Below, one piece after another: positions 36,677-45,731 of a stretch of DNA of 64,000 nt. Origin of the DNA: Alphaproteobacteria bacterium (GTDB lineage: Bacteria; Pseudomonadota; Alphaproteobacteria; TMED109); assembly GCA_022825235.1 (NCBI GenBank), contig JAJDYI010000086.1:89831-153830 (forward strand), read 5' to 3'. The notes beneath the pieces are model-generated. The model saw only the letters and a program-made list of their open reading frames with translations. It ran no database searches and was not told where the DNA came from. Every line of letters starts with the position of its first letter. Position 1 is the first letter of the stretch. The position numbers were made by a program, and so were the translations under genes.

Positions 36677-37768
36677 ATGTACACCGCAGTCGGGTTGATG
36701 AGCGGGACCTCTCTCGACGGCGTCGATGCCGCGCTGGTTCACACCGACGGCGAACACCAGGTGTCGTTCGGGCCGGCGCTCACGCGAGCGTACGGCGCTT
36801 CCTTCCGGGGCCACGCGGCCCAGGACCTCGTGGCGCCGGCCCTGGTCCGACGGCTGACAGATCTGCATGCCGCCGCGGTCCAGGAGTTGCTGGACCGGGC
36901 AAACATTCGTCCGGCCGACGTGCAAGTGATCGGATTCCCGGGCCAGACGGTTGCCCACGCGCCGGTGGAAGGCTGGACATGGCAGGTGGGTGACGCCGGT
37001 CGGCTGGCCGCCATGACCGGCATCCGCGTGGTGAGCGATTTCCGCAGCCGCGACCTGGCGCATGGGGGCGAGGGCGCGCCGCTGGCCCCGCTGTTTCATC
37101 AGGCGCTGACGGCCTCGATGGCGCGGCCCCTGGCGGTGCTCAATCTCGGCGGGGTCGCGAACGTCACCTGGCTGGGGCGCGACGGAGCCGTGTCCGCCTT
37201 TGATACCGGACCCGGCTGTGCCCCGCTCGACGACCATGTCCGTCGCGTACATGGCACCGCGTACGACCACGACGGCCGACTGGCTGCGGATGGGTCGGTC
37301 CCGGAAGCCGCGTTGGCCGACCTGCTGCGCCATCCCTATTTCCGCCGCCCGCCCCCGAAATCCCTTGACCGCGACCAATTCGGTGACCGCTGCGCGCGCG
37401 TCAGCCACGCCTTCGCACCGGCGGATGCGGCGGCGCTGCTGACCGCGTTCTCTGCAGCGGCCGTGGCCCAGGCGCAGGCCTGGATGCCCGAGCGGCCCAC
37501 GACCTGGCTGGTCACCGGTGGTGGTCGGCGCAATCCGGTGCTCATGGCGGAACTTCGCCGCCGTCTCGCGGCGAGGGTCGATGCGGTGGAGAGCGTCGGT
37601 CTCGACGGCGACGCCCTCGAAGCGCAGGCATTCGGCTGGCTGGCGGTGCGCTCGCTGCTCGGACTTCCGCTGGCCTTCCCCGCCACCACCGGGGTGCGGC
37701 GCCCCCTGAGCGGAGGGGTCCTCGTGTATCCCGCTCAGGCCGGTGTCCGGACCCGGCTCGATACGTAG
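36677..37768 (+). CDS. anmK: Anhydro-N-acetylmuramic acid kinase
   Basis: A 363-residue sugar kinase of the ASKHA fold that converts anhydro-MurNAc and water to MurNAc-6-phosphate in wall recycling. Motifs: [16 protein letters not shown] at the N-terminus, [34 protein letters not shown], and the [15 protein letters not shown] segment. It works downstream of the AmpD-type amidase at 5250-6047. ATG 36677 chosen; a GTG directly before it is in frame. The last 34 bases overlap the 3' end of the convergent hydrolase gene. Confidence 0.95.
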   Translation: MYTAVGLMSGTSLDGVDAALVHTDGEHQVSFGPALTRAYGASFRGHAAQDLVAPALVRRLTDLHAAAVQELLDRANIRPADVQVIGFPGQTVAHAPVEGWTWQVGDAGRLAAMTGIRVVSDFRSRDLAHGGEGAPLAPLFHQALTASMARPLAVLNLGGVANVTWLGRDGAVSAFDTGPGCAPLDDHVRRVHGTAYDHDGRLAADGSVPEAALADLLRHPYFRRPPPKSLDRDQFGDRCARVSHAFAPADAAALLTAFSAAAVAQAQAWMPERPTTWLVTGGGRRNPVLMAELRRRLAARVDAVESVGLDGDALEAQAFGWLAVRSLLGLPLAFPATTGVRRPLSGGVLVYPAQAGVRTRLDT

Positions 37769-38382
37769 CGCACGACGCTCTGCGCCAGCACGTCGAGGCG
37801 ACCTTCGAAGAAGTGGTCCGCGCCGGGGATCATCTGGTAGGTGATGGAGACGTTTTTCTGGACTTCCATTTCCGTTGCCAGCTTGGCAACCGATGCTTCC
37901 GGGACGATGGTGTCCTGATCACCCTGCAGGACGATTCCCGAGCTCGGGCACGGGGCCAGGAAGTTGAAGTCGTACCGGTCCACCGGCGGCGCGACCGACA
38001 CGAATCCGCCTAGCTCCGGGCGGCGCATGAGCAGATGGAACGCGAGCCAGGCCCCGAACGAGAACCCGCTGACCCAGACTGTGCGGCTGTCCTCGTGAGT
38101 CGCCTGCAGCCAGTCAAGGGCCGCGGCCGCGTCCACGAGTTCGCCCTCGCCATTGTCGTACGATCCCTCGCTGCGCCCGACGCCCCGGAAGTTGAAGCGC
38201 AGCACCGAGAACCCGAGGTGGGCAAACGAATGGAACAGCGCGTAGACCACCTTGTTGTTCATGGTGCCGTCGCGCTGCGGATCCGGATGCAGCACGAGTG
38301 CGAGTGGCGGCCTAGCCCCAACCCCGACGTGATATCGCCCCTCCAGACGCCCGGCCGGTCCGTTGATGATGACTTCGGGCAT
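37735..38382 (-). CDS. Alpha/beta hydrolase of COG2945 type
   Basis: A 215-residue compact alpha/beta hydrolase. It opens with a short beta strand and then LVLHPDPQRDGTMNNKVVY, contains the nucleophile elbow GFSFG, the acid loop GDQDTIVPE and the catalytic His in GADHFFEG, so the triad is complete. The natural substrate of this family is unknown. In many alphaproteobacteria the gene lies beside a NifS-like cysteine desulfurase and suf genes; here a cysteine desulfurase is two genes away on the other strand. Its 3' end overlaps anmK by 34 bases. Confidence 0.85.
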   Translation of the reverse strand: MPEVIINGPAGRLEGRYHVGVGARPPLALVLHPDPQRDGTMNNKVVYALFHSFAHLGFSVLRFNFRGVGRSEGSYDNGEGELVDAAAALDWLQATHEDSRTVWVSGFSFGAWLAFHLLMRRPELGGFVSVAPPVDRYDFNFLAPCPSSGIVLQGDQDTIVPEASVAKLATEMEVQKNVSITYQMIPGADHFFEGRLDVLAQSVVRYVSSRVRTPA

Positions 38383-38565
38383 AAGGGCTCGTTTGCGGCG
38401 TAGATCGCACGCGCGGAGGGCGGCTCCGCGACGAGATCGCGATATCCGATGATTTTCACGATTCTATATAATTCTCGTTCATGTTCCAATATTTTCGGCC
38501 GCTCGTGCTTGGCCCGACGCGACGCAGCCACACGTTAGTTCGGTGATCAAGCCTCCGGAGCAGCC
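38383..38565. promoter_or_regulatory. AT-rich divergent promoter region of hydrolase and cysE
   Basis: This gap is conspicuously AT-rich against its surroundings (38451-38500). A plus-strand TATAAT lies at 38467-38472 without a clear -35. On the minus strand TTGGAA and TATAGA, 16 bases apart in about 38495-38464, could serve the hydrolase. GGAG at 38557-38560 is the cysE ribosome site. Confidence 0.45.
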
Positions 38566-39291
38566 ATGTTCACGGCACTGCGGGACGAGTTCAGGGCGAT
38601 TCGCACGCGGGACCCAGCAGCACGGGGCTCGCTCGAAATCGTGCTTTGCTATCCGGGGTTTCACGCGGTGGCCACGTACCGCGTGGCGCACTGGCTGTGG
38701 CGTCGACGCCTCAAGCTCCTCGCCCGCTGGGTGATGCATCTCGCCCGCTGGCTCACGGGCATCGAGATCCACCCCGGAGCCACGATCGGCAAGCGTTTCT
38801 TTATCGATCATGGCATGGGCGTCGTGATCGGTGAGACGGCGGACATCGGGGACGACTGTTTTCTCTACCAAGGGGTGACGCTCGGCGGCACTTCCCTGGA
38901 GCCGGGCAAGCGGCACCCAACCCTCGACGACGGTGTGATCGTGGGCGCCGGGGCGAAGGTTCTCGGGCCGATCACGGTCGGCAAGAACGCCCGGGTCGGG
39001 GCCAACGCGGTCGTGGTGCGCGACGTCCCGGCCGGGGCGACGGTCGTGGGGATCCCGGCCCGAGAAGCCGGCCAATCGAGCCGTGGCCGTGCGAAATTCA
39101 CGGCCTACGGCACCCCCCTCGATGCCCGGGATCCCAATGCGCAGGCGATGGAGCGCATGGCTGCCGACATCGCCGAACTCGGCGATCGGCTTGAAGCCCT
39201 GGAGAAACAGGTCGCGCGCGACGGCGGTGAGAAGGACGATACGGGGCCTGCTGCGCATGTCCCCGGCGACGAGACGCGGTCCGAGACCTGA
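38566..39291 (+). CDS. cysE: Serine O-acetyltransferase
   Basis: A 241-residue left-handed beta-helix acetyltransferase making O-acetylserine, the carbon precursor of cysteine. It has the short N-terminal helical domain of the epsilon/CysE group ([18 protein letters not shown]), then hexapeptide repeats with the catalytic region [29 protein letters not shown] and QGVTLGGTS. The tail after residue 180 (KFTAYG...[11 protein letters not shown]) is hydrophilic with a short coiled-coil-like end. The next gene, a cysteine desulfurase, consumes cysteine, and only 19 bases separate them, so the pair forms an operon from cysteine synthesis to sulfur mobilisation. Confidence 0.93.
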   Translation: MFTALRDEFRAIRTRDPAARGSLEIVLCYPGFHAVATYRVAHWLWRRRLKLLARWVMHLARWLTGIEIHPGATIGKRFFIDHGMGVVIGETADIGDDCFLYQGVTLGGTSLEPGKRHPTLDDGVIVGAGAKVLGPITVGKNARVGANAVVVRDVPAGATVVGIPAREAGQSSRGRAKFTAYGTPLDARDPNAQAMERMAADIAELGDRLEALEKQVARDGGEKDDTGPAAHVPGDETRSET

Positions 39292-39310
39292 GCCCGGACG
39301 GGAGATCGGC

Positions 39311-40426
39311 ATGGCTGGCGACCGCTCGTGCGCCTACTTTGACTACAACGCTTCAGCCCCGCTGCTCGATGTTGCCCGCGACGCGATGGTCGAGGCGATG
39401 GGCTGCACCGGCAATGCCTCATCCGTTCACGGCCGCGGTCGCGCCGCGCGCCGCCTGCTCGAGGACGCACGTGCGGCCGTGGCGCAGTCTGTGGGCGCTG
39501 CTCCCCAGGACGTGGTGTTCACCTCGGGCGCGACGGAGGCGAATGCGCTGGCCTGCGCGGGGCGGCCGGCATGCCGCGTGCTGGCGAGCGCCATCGAACA
39601 CGATTCGGTTCGCGCGATGGCGGCGCCTGGCCGGTGCATTCCGGTCTGCCACGACGGCACGATCGACCTGGTCCGCCTGAGGGCGTTGCTGGAGGAGGAT
39701 CCGTGTCCGGAGCTGGTAGCGGTCATGCTGGCCAACAACGAGACCGGCGTTATCCAGCCGGTTGCAGCGGCCGCCGCCTTGGCGCGATCGGCGGGGGCGT
39801 TGGTTCACTGTGACGCAGTCCAGGGGTGGCGCCGCATGCCGTTCACCCTGGACAGCCTCGGGGTCGATTCGCTGTCGCTGTCGGCCCACAAGGCCGGCGG
39901 GCCCAAGGGGGCGGGGGCCCTGATCGTTCGCGACGGGGTGCTGCGCGAGGCCCTGCTTCGGGGTGGCGGACAGGAACGGGGCTGGCGCGCCGGCACCGAG
40001 AACGTGGCGGCGCTGGCCGGCTTCGGTGCGGTGGCCGCCAGCCATCCCCCGGCGTCGACGGCGCTCCGGGGGACGCGCGACGTCCTGGAGGACGCTGCCT
40101 GCCGCGCGGTCCCGGAGACGCACGTGATCGCCCGGCAGAGCGACCGGCTGCCGAACACGACGATGCTGGCACTCCCCGGCCGCGATGCGGAAGCGCTCGT
40201 GATCCGGCTGGACCTCGAGGGTATTGCCGTGAGTGCCGGTTCCGCCTGTTCCTCGGGGAAGGTCGGGCCGAGTCACGTGCTCGCGGCGATGAACCTGGCA
40301 CCCGAACTCGCGAGCGGCGCCATCCGGGTCAGCTTCGGACCCGAGGTGACCCGTTCCGACGTGGATGCATTCGTGTCCGCCTGGTGCGAGGCGGCGGCGG
40401 CCTGCGGTCGCCGGCCGCGCCGCTGA
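39311..40426 (+). CDS. Cysteine desulfurase (NifS/IscS-like)
   Basis: A 371-residue PLP enzyme that moves sulfur from cysteine to a protein persulfide. It starts YFDYNASAPL, has the SGATEANALA loop, the cofactor Lys194 in LSLSAHKAGGPKG, RAGTENVAALAGF, and the sulfur-accepting Cys313 in SAGSACSSGK. The SSG loop identifies the NifS/IscS group I rather than SufS. No iscU, sufBCD or iscR is next to it, so it may serve tRNA thiolation or general Fe-S assembly. ATG 39311 follows GGGAG at about nine bases. Confidence 0.92.
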   Translation: MAGDRSCAYFDYNASAPLLDVARDAMVEAMGCTGNASSVHGRGRAARRLLEDARAAVAQSVGAAPQDVVFTSGATEANALACAGRPACRVLASAIEHDSVRAMAAPGRCIPVCHDGTIDLVRLRALLEEDPCPELVAVMLANNETGVIQPVAAAAALARSAGALVHCDAVQGWRRMPFTLDSLGVDSLSLSAHKAGGPKGAGALIVRDGVLREALLRGGGQERGWRAGTENVAALAGFGAVAASHPPASTALRGTRDVLEDAACRAVPETHVIARQSDRLPNTTMLALPGRDAEALVIRLDLEGIAVSAGSACSSGKVGPSHVLAAMNLAPELASGAIRVSFGPEVTRSDVDAFVSAWCEAAAACGRRPRR

Positions 40427-40488
40427 CCGACGTACCGGCCGCGCCCCAAGCCGCCGGCAGTCTCGCCGGAGGGGTCGTCAACCGGTTG

Positions 40489-42522
40489 TCAGCGCTCGCG
40501 CTCCTCCTTCCGGGAAGCGGCGCGCGCCTGCACGATCTCGTCCGCGATTCGTCCGGTAATCTCGTTCAGGTGATCGAACTCCGCATGGTAGGTCCCCACG
40601 CCCTGGCTGAGTGAGCGCAGTTCGATGATCAGGTCGTGGAGTTCCGACTGGGGCATGTGCGCCTGGAGGGAATCCCAGCCGTGCCAGCCTTCCTTCGGCT
40701 CGAACCCGAGTATCTGGCCGCGGCGGACACTGATCAGGCCGTGCACCTTGTTGGTGTACTCGGACGGCACGTCGATCGTCACCTTGGCGATGGGTTCGAG
40801 CAGCACCGGTGCACACTTCGGCATGCCCTCGGTCATGGCCACCCGCGCCGCCAGTTTGAATGACATTTCGTTGCTGTCTACGGAATGGAACTGACCGTCG
40901 GTCAGGGTGACCGCAAAGTCCACGACGGGAAATCCCAGCGGACCCTCGACCGCGAATTCCTTGACGCCCGTCTCGACGGCGGGGATGTACTGCCGCGGCA
41001 CGGAACCCCCGACGATCTTGTCGGCGAACTCGAAGCCGCTCCCGCGGGGGCGCGGCGTGATGTCGACGACGACGTCTCCGAACATGCCGTGGCCACCCGT
41101 CTGGCGCTTGAAGCGCCCGTGCTGGGTCACCGGTTTCCGGATGGTTTCCTTGTAGGGGACGTTCGGACGCGCCCCCGTCGCCGTCACGTTGTACTTGGAG
41201 CGGAGCTTGTCCAGCGAGATCTGCAGATGGATATCGCCTTGGCCCAGGAGCACCAGCTCGTGGGTGTCCTCGTTCTGCTCGTAGGTTAGCGACGGGTCCT
41301 CCTCGTTGAGGCGCTGCAGCCCGCCGGTCAGCTTGACCTCGTCGCTCCGGTTCTCCGGGGTGATGGCTAGGCTGTACACGGGGGCCATCGGCTCGGGCCA
41401 GTCGGAACCGTCCGCCGATTCGGCGCCGGCCCGCAGGACGTCGCCGGTGCGCACGGCCTCCATGCGACCCAGGCCGACGACATCGCCGAAGGCCGCTGCC
41501 GAGATCTTGTCGGCCTGGCTGCCGACCATGGTCTGGAGGCTGCCGATCCTGGCTCCGCCCAGTGTCTGGCCGTCCGAGACCGTGCCGCTCCACACCCGCG
41601 CCAGCGAGATCTTGCCGCTGTGCTGGGCATGGAAGGTCTTGAAGACCTGAACTGCGGCATCGCCGTTCGGGTCGAAACCGAGGTTGGCGGCGCGCTGCTC
41701 GGGCCGGGGCGCATCGTGGCGCAGGGCCTTGAGCAACCGACGCACGCCGTGGCTCCGTTCGGCGGATCCGAAGAAGACGGGAACGACGTCTCCATCCCGC
41801 ATGATCTTGGCCGCCTTCTCGTAGACCTCGTCAACTTCCGGGACTTCATCCTCCAGCAGCTTTTCGAGGATGGCGTCGTCGAAATCGACAAGCACCTCCA
41901 GCATTTCCTCGCGAGCGAGCGTGACCTCATCGGCCAGCGTTTCGGGGAATTCGATCTCTTCGGATTCCTTCCCGTCGGCATACGAGTAGGCACGCCGGCT
42001 CGTGAGGTCGACGTAGCCGACGACGGCCTCGCCGTCCGTGATCGGGTACTCCCGCATCAACATCGGCGTGCCGGATGCTTCCTTCAGCGCGGCCACCACG
42101 TCGGAAATCGATTCCGTCAGCGTGTCCACCTTGTTGATGAAGACCATGTAGGGGACCTGGCGGGACTGCAGGGCCTGGATGATCGGCGTCAGCGTCACGG
42201 CCCGGCTGAGCGAGGGCTCGATCACCAGCACCGCGATGTCGGTGACGTGCAGGGCGTTCACGGTCTCCTGCATCAGCTCGATCGATCCCGGGCAGTCGAG
42301 CACGGTCCAGGCATCCCCGAGATACGTCATTCGCGCCGGTGTGAGTTCGGTGCTCATGTTGCGCGCGCGTGCCTCGTCCGCCGAATCCCCGACCGTGGTG
42401 CCCTCCTTCACGGAGCCCCGGCGGCTGATCGCCTCCGTCGCGAACAGCATGCTCTCGAGAAGAGTCGTTTTGCCGCTGAGATAGGGGCCGACCAGTGCGG
42501 CGCAACGGGCTCGTTCAGACAT
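40489..42522 (-). CDS. Elongation factor G-like GTPase (second EF-G paralogue)
   Basis: A 677-residue translational GTPase with EF-G domain order. G1 is GPYLSGKTTLLES near the N-terminus (atypical), G3 is DCPG, G4 INKVD; the domain IV-like block (GRFKRQTGGHGMFGDVVVDI) and the domain V end (GVGTYHAEFDHLNEI) follow. It differs from canonical EF-G, whose gene begins at 63750, in the altered P-loop (GPYLSGKT instead of AHIDAGKT) and DCPG instead of DTPG. Alphaproteobacteria often hold this second form; its role (special mRNA context, recycling or stress) is not settled. Start ATG 42522 with GGAG about eight bases before. Confidence 0.9.
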   Translation of the reverse strand: MSERARCAALVGPYLSGKTTLLESMLFATEAISRRGSVKEGTTVGDSADEARARNMSTELTPARMTYLGDAWTVLDCPGSIELMQETVNALHVTDIAVLVIEPSLSRAVTLTPIIQALQSRQVPYMVFINKVDTLTESISDVVAALKEASGTPMLMREYPITDGEAVVGYVDLTSRRAYSYADGKESEEIEFPETLADEVTLAREEMLEVLVDFDDAILEKLLEDEVPEVDEVYEKAAKIMRDGDVVPVFFGSAERSHGVRRLLKALRHDAPRPEQRAANLGFDPNGDAAVQVFKTFHAQHSGKISLARVWSGTVSDGQTLGGARIGSLQTMVGSQADKISAAAFGDVVGLGRMEAVRTGDVLRAGAESADGSDWPEPMAPVYSLAITPENRSDEVKLTGGLQRLNEEDPSLTYEQNEDTHELVLLGQGDIHLQISLDKLRSKYNVTATGARPNVPYKETIRKPVTQHGRFKRQTGGHGMFGDVVVDITPRPRGSGFEFADKIVGGSVPRQYIPAVETGVKEFAVEGPLGFPVVDFAVTLTDGQFHSVDSNEMSFKLAARVAMTEGMPKCAPVLLEPIAKVTIDVPSEYTNKVHGLISVRRGQILGFEPKEGWHGWDSLQAHMPQSELHDLIIELRSLSQGVGTYHAEFDHLNEITGRIADEIVQARAASRKEERER

Positions 42523-42937
42523 AGGGTTTCTCCAGTGCTCGGAATGCTTCCTCTGTCGTGGCGGTTCCGGCAGGTGCTCCAAGCATCGGCCCGACAGCGC
42601 TTCGTGAATCCGGCCATTGTTGCCGGATGGGTGCTGGCAATCAATGGATTGGGCAGCGATCGCGCCGCCTGGTCAGCGGGGAGTATGACGACCACCGTGG
42701 GGCGACCGGTGAGGGAAACGCGCCGCGCGGATCGCCCGCCTGCGCGAGGAGCCGCCCGGCCCGCGCAGCGTGTCGCGTTTCCCGGACCCGACTGGCCGGG
42801 CAGCGCTCGAGCGCGTTCCTGCGGCCGCGTCAGGTACCGCTCGGTTCGCCCTTGCCGCGAAGGGCGCCTGGTGGCTCGCCGGGCGCCCGGCACCGGCGGC
42901 CGGGCGGGCACATTGCCGGCTCCGCCCGGGGGCTGCG
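42523..42937. other. Gene-free stretch of 415 bases
   Basis: Open frames here have no start signals or recognisable protein patterns and appear on both strands, as expected in GC-rich noncoding DNA. The EF-G-like promoter should lie at the left end. Short GC-rich hairpins (for example GGCGCC repeated at both ends of a 25-base segment near 42867-42891) follow the epoxide-hydrolase-like gene on its strand and may help termination. I see nothing else. Confidence 0.5.
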
Positions 42938-44035
42938 TCAGGCGGTTTGCAGGAACTGGCGGATGAGCCCCGCCGTCGCGTCCGGTTGTTCCTGCTGGAC
43001 CCAGTGGCCCGCCCCCTCGACCAGATGCACGGCACGCATGTTGGCGCAGGCCATCGTCTGCATCCGTTCGAACGCTCCAGGCGCCTGGCGCACACCCCAG
43101 TCCGCGGCCCCTGCGATGAACGCGGACGGCACCTGCACGGCGGCTCCGGCATAGAGCCTCAGCTCGTCGAGATGGTCGATGTCCAGCATCACCCGGTACC
43201 AGTTGAGCCCGCCCTGGAAGCCGGTGCGGTCGAACTCTTCCGCATAGACCGCGAGCTCGGCATCGGTCAGCCAGGGAGCCTCCCGGTCGGGCGCGTGGTG
43301 GGCGACGGTGGCGGCCATCGATTCGTGGTAGTCCATCACGTAGTAGGTCGGCAGCTTGGCCAGCTCCTCGGCGGTCCACGCGGTCAGTGGGAACGGGCGG
43401 TTGTCCGGCCAGTCGGCGCTCTTGTGGTGCGAGTAGGCGCGCAGGAACGCGTGAATCCCGGCGGGCGCCTCCCGCATGTCGCGGTCGGCGGCGGGCGTCG
43501 TGTAGTAATACTGGTAGTGCTTGCGCGGACGAGGAAGCGCCTCTAGCGCGGGTTCCACCGCGAGCACGGCGGGTAGATCGCGACCCGAACGCGTGCCAGC
43601 GACCGGGGCGCTCATCAGGATCAGGCGGTGGAACAGGTCGGGGCGGGTGAGTGCACTGTAGTACGCCACCATCGCGCCGAAATCATGGCCGATCACGGCT
43701 TCGAACGATTCAACCCCGATGGCCGACCGGAGCCCCACGACGTCCTTGACCAGGTTCAGGAACCGGTAGGGGGTCAGATCGTCGTCGTAGTGCGCGGGTA
43801 CCGCGACGGTGGGACCGTACCCGCGTTGGTCGGGCGCCAGGACGTGATATCCGGCATCGGCCAGCAGGACCATCACCTTGCGCCAGCTGTAGGCGAGTTC
43901 CGGGAAGCCGTGCAGCAGGAGCAGGCCGGGCGAACCCGCGTTGCCCGCTTCGAGCACGTGCATCGCCAGGCCGTTGTCGTTGTCCACCACGCGGGAGCGG
44001 ATCGTCCCCGGAAGGGAGGCGTGCGGGTAGGTCAT
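42938..44035 (-). CDS. Alpha/beta hydrolase of epoxide hydrolase type
   Basis: A 365-residue alpha/beta hydrolase. The oxyanion motif HGFPELAYSWR, the nucleophile elbow GHDFGA (Asp nucleophile), the cap-region GFQGGLNWYR and the final catalytic His in GAGHWVQQEQP are those of soluble epoxide hydrolases; an Asp in AGAADWGV can act as charge relay. Haloalkane dehalogenases share the fold but lack the FQGGLNWYR cap motif. Last gene of the minus-strand operon beginning with the acyl-CoA dehydrogenase at 48627; 73 bases separate it from the ligase gene. The substrate may be an epoxy fatty acid, by inference only. Confidence 0.82.
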   Translation of the reverse strand: MTYPHASLPGTIRSRVVDNDNGLAMHVLEAGNAGSPGLLLLHGFPELAYSWRKVMVLLADAGYHVLAPDQRGYGPTVAVPAHYDDDLTPYRFLNLVKDVVGLRSAIGVESFEAVIGHDFGAMVAYYSALTRPDLFHRLILMSAPVAGTRSGRDLPAVLAVEPALEALPRPRKHYQYYYTTPAADRDMREAPAGIHAFLRAYSHHKSADWPDNRPFPLTAWTAEELAKLPTYYVMDYHESMAATVAHHAPDREAPWLTDAELAVYAEEFDRTGFQGGLNWYRVMLDIDHLDELRLYAGAAVQVPSAFIAGAADWGVRQAPGAFERMQTMACANMRAVHLVEGAGHWVQQEQPDATAGLIRQFLQTA

Positions 44036-44108
44036 GGAGGCTCCTTCTTGGGACGGGCTCGGGGGTGGGGCGCCAACAGTCCGCTCCGTCGGGCGCGTGC
44101 CGGACCGG

Positions 44109-45731
44109 TTATCGCGCGGGTTCGGGAGTTTCGGCCAGGACGCGGGCGCGCAGTGCCGACTTGACGATCTTGCCGTTGGCGTTGCGCGGAAGCGGCTCCG
44201 TCTGCAGCGTGAAGGTTTCGGGAACCTTGTAGTCGGCGATCCGCGCGGCGGTGAAACTTGCGAGTTCCCGGTCGGTGGGTCTGCCCGCGGCCACCGCGAC
44301 GAACGCGTGCACCCGCTCGCCGAGCACCGGGCAGGGCCGCGCGACGACCGCGGCTTCCACGACTTCGGGGTGCTGGGCCAGCAGGCTCTCCACTTCCGCC
44401 GAGTACACCTTGTATCCCGCCCGGTTGATCATGTCCTTGCTGCGATCCAGCACCTCGACGTAGCCGTCGGCATCGATCCTGCCGATGTCGCCGGACCGCC
44501 AACTGCCGTCACTGAACGTTGCGCGGGTGACCTCAGGCAGGTTCCAGTATCCGGGAACGACCATCGGTCCGCCGATTCGGAGTTCGCCGATGCTGCCAGG
44601 GGGCAGGTCACGGCCGTCGTCATCGCACACCCGGATGTCGGCGCAGTGGACGGGGAGCCCGACGCTGTCGCGCCGGCGCACCGCGTCGGTGGCCGGCAGC
44701 AGGGTTGCCGGGGAGGTGGTCTCCGTGGAACCGTAGGCGTTCATCAGTTCGAGCCCGGGCAGCCGGCGGTGGATCTCTTCGATCAGCGCCGTCGGCATCG
44801 GGGCGCCGCCATAGGCGCCGATCCGCAGGTGGGGAAGCGATGTGGCGTCGAGTTCGCCGGTGCGCAGCATCAGGTTGTACATCGCCGGCACCATGACCGT
44901 GTGCGTAACGCGCTCGCCGCGCAGCAGCCGGATGGCCGCATCGGCCTTGAACTCCCGCTGCACGATGACGGCTCCCGCGCACGCGAACAGGGTAAGGATC
45001 TGGGCGACGAGACCCGTGATATGGGTGAACGGGACGGCCAGCAGCGAGCGTTCGAGCGCGTCCTGCAGGCGCATCGTACGGCAGTAATGGACGATGCTGT
45101 GCGCCAGGTTGAAATGCGTGATCATCGCGCCTTTCGGGCGGCCGGTGGTGCCGGACGTGTACATGAGGAAGGCAAGCGCCTCCTCGCCACCGACCGCCGG
45201 CGGCACACCCGCCGCGCCGTCGGTCGCGTCGAAGATCTCCCCGGTGCCGGAGTCGCCCACGGAAAGGACATGGCGCAGGTGCGGCGTGTTCCTTTTCCCG
45301 GGGACGCGGGCGGCGAGCGTGTCCTCCACGATGAGCGCCCGGGCACCGCTGTCGTTCAGCATGTAGTCGACTTCGTCGGTCTGGAGCCGATGCCCGAGCG
45401 GCACGGCGACGAACTCGCCCCGAAGGCAGGCGGCCACGCCGGCGACGGCCTCCCAGCGGTTGCCAGACCAGATTCCCACCCGGTCGCCGCGGGCCAGGCC
45501 GAGGCGGTACATGGCCGCCGCCATGCGTTCGGCGTGCTGCAGCAGGTCGCGGTACGAGAGCCGCGTCCCGCCGTCGACGACGGCTTCGCCGTCCGGATTG
45601 CGCGCCGCCGCGGCGCCCAGCATCGTCCCGACGTTGCTAGGGCGGTCCGCGAAACAGGTGAGCGTGCGTCCGAAGTGCTGTTCGGTGGTCAGCCCGTCGG
45701 GGTCAATGGCGCGCCAGCCGACCGGGCTCAC
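44109..45731 (-). CDS. Acyl-CoA synthetase, class I adenylate-forming family
   Basis: A 540-residue AMP-forming ligase that activates a carboxylic acid to the CoA thioester. Motifs: A3 YTSGTTGRPKGA, A5 NAYGSTETTSP, A8 hinge GYKVYSAEVESLL, and the C-terminal catalytic Lys in RNANGKIVKSALR. Chain length preference cannot be read off. The GTG at 45731 lies in a GTGA overlap with the upstream kinase gene's stop (45730-45728); a GTG at 45758 would extend further into that gene. It presumably feeds the dehydrogenase and kinase encoded upstream. Confidence 0.88.
   Translation of the reverse strand: MSPVGWRAIDPDGLTTEQHFGRTLTCFADRPSNVGTMLGAAAARNPDGEAVVDGGTRLSYRDLLQHAERMAAAMYRLGLARGDRVGIWSGNRWEAVAGVAACLRGEFVAVPLGHRLQTDEVDYMLNDSGARALIVEDTLAARVPGKRNTPHLRHVLSVGDSGTGEIFDATDGAAGVPPAVGGEEALAFLMYTSGTTGRPKGAMITHFNLAHSIVHYCRTMRLQDALERSLLAVPFTHITGLVAQILTLFACAGAVIVQREFKADAAIRLLRGERVTHTVMVPAMYNLMLRTGELDATSLPHLRIGAYGGAPMPTALIEEIHRRLPGLELMNAYGSTETTSPATLLPATDAVRRRDSVGLPVHCADIRVCDDDGRDLPPGSIGELRIGGPMVVPGYWNLPEVTRATFSDGSWRSGDIGRIDADGYVEVLDRSKDMINRAGYKVYSAEVESLLAQHPEVVEAAVVARPCPVLGERVHAFVAVAAGRPTDRELASFTAARIADYKVPETFTLQTEPLPRNANGKIVKSALRARVLAETPEPAR

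Noticed and set aside
40427..40488. Terminator between the cysteine desulfurase and EF-G-like genes
   Set aside because: Only a 5-bp stem (CCGGC/GCCGG near 40454-40469) without a T tract; not above chance at this GC content.
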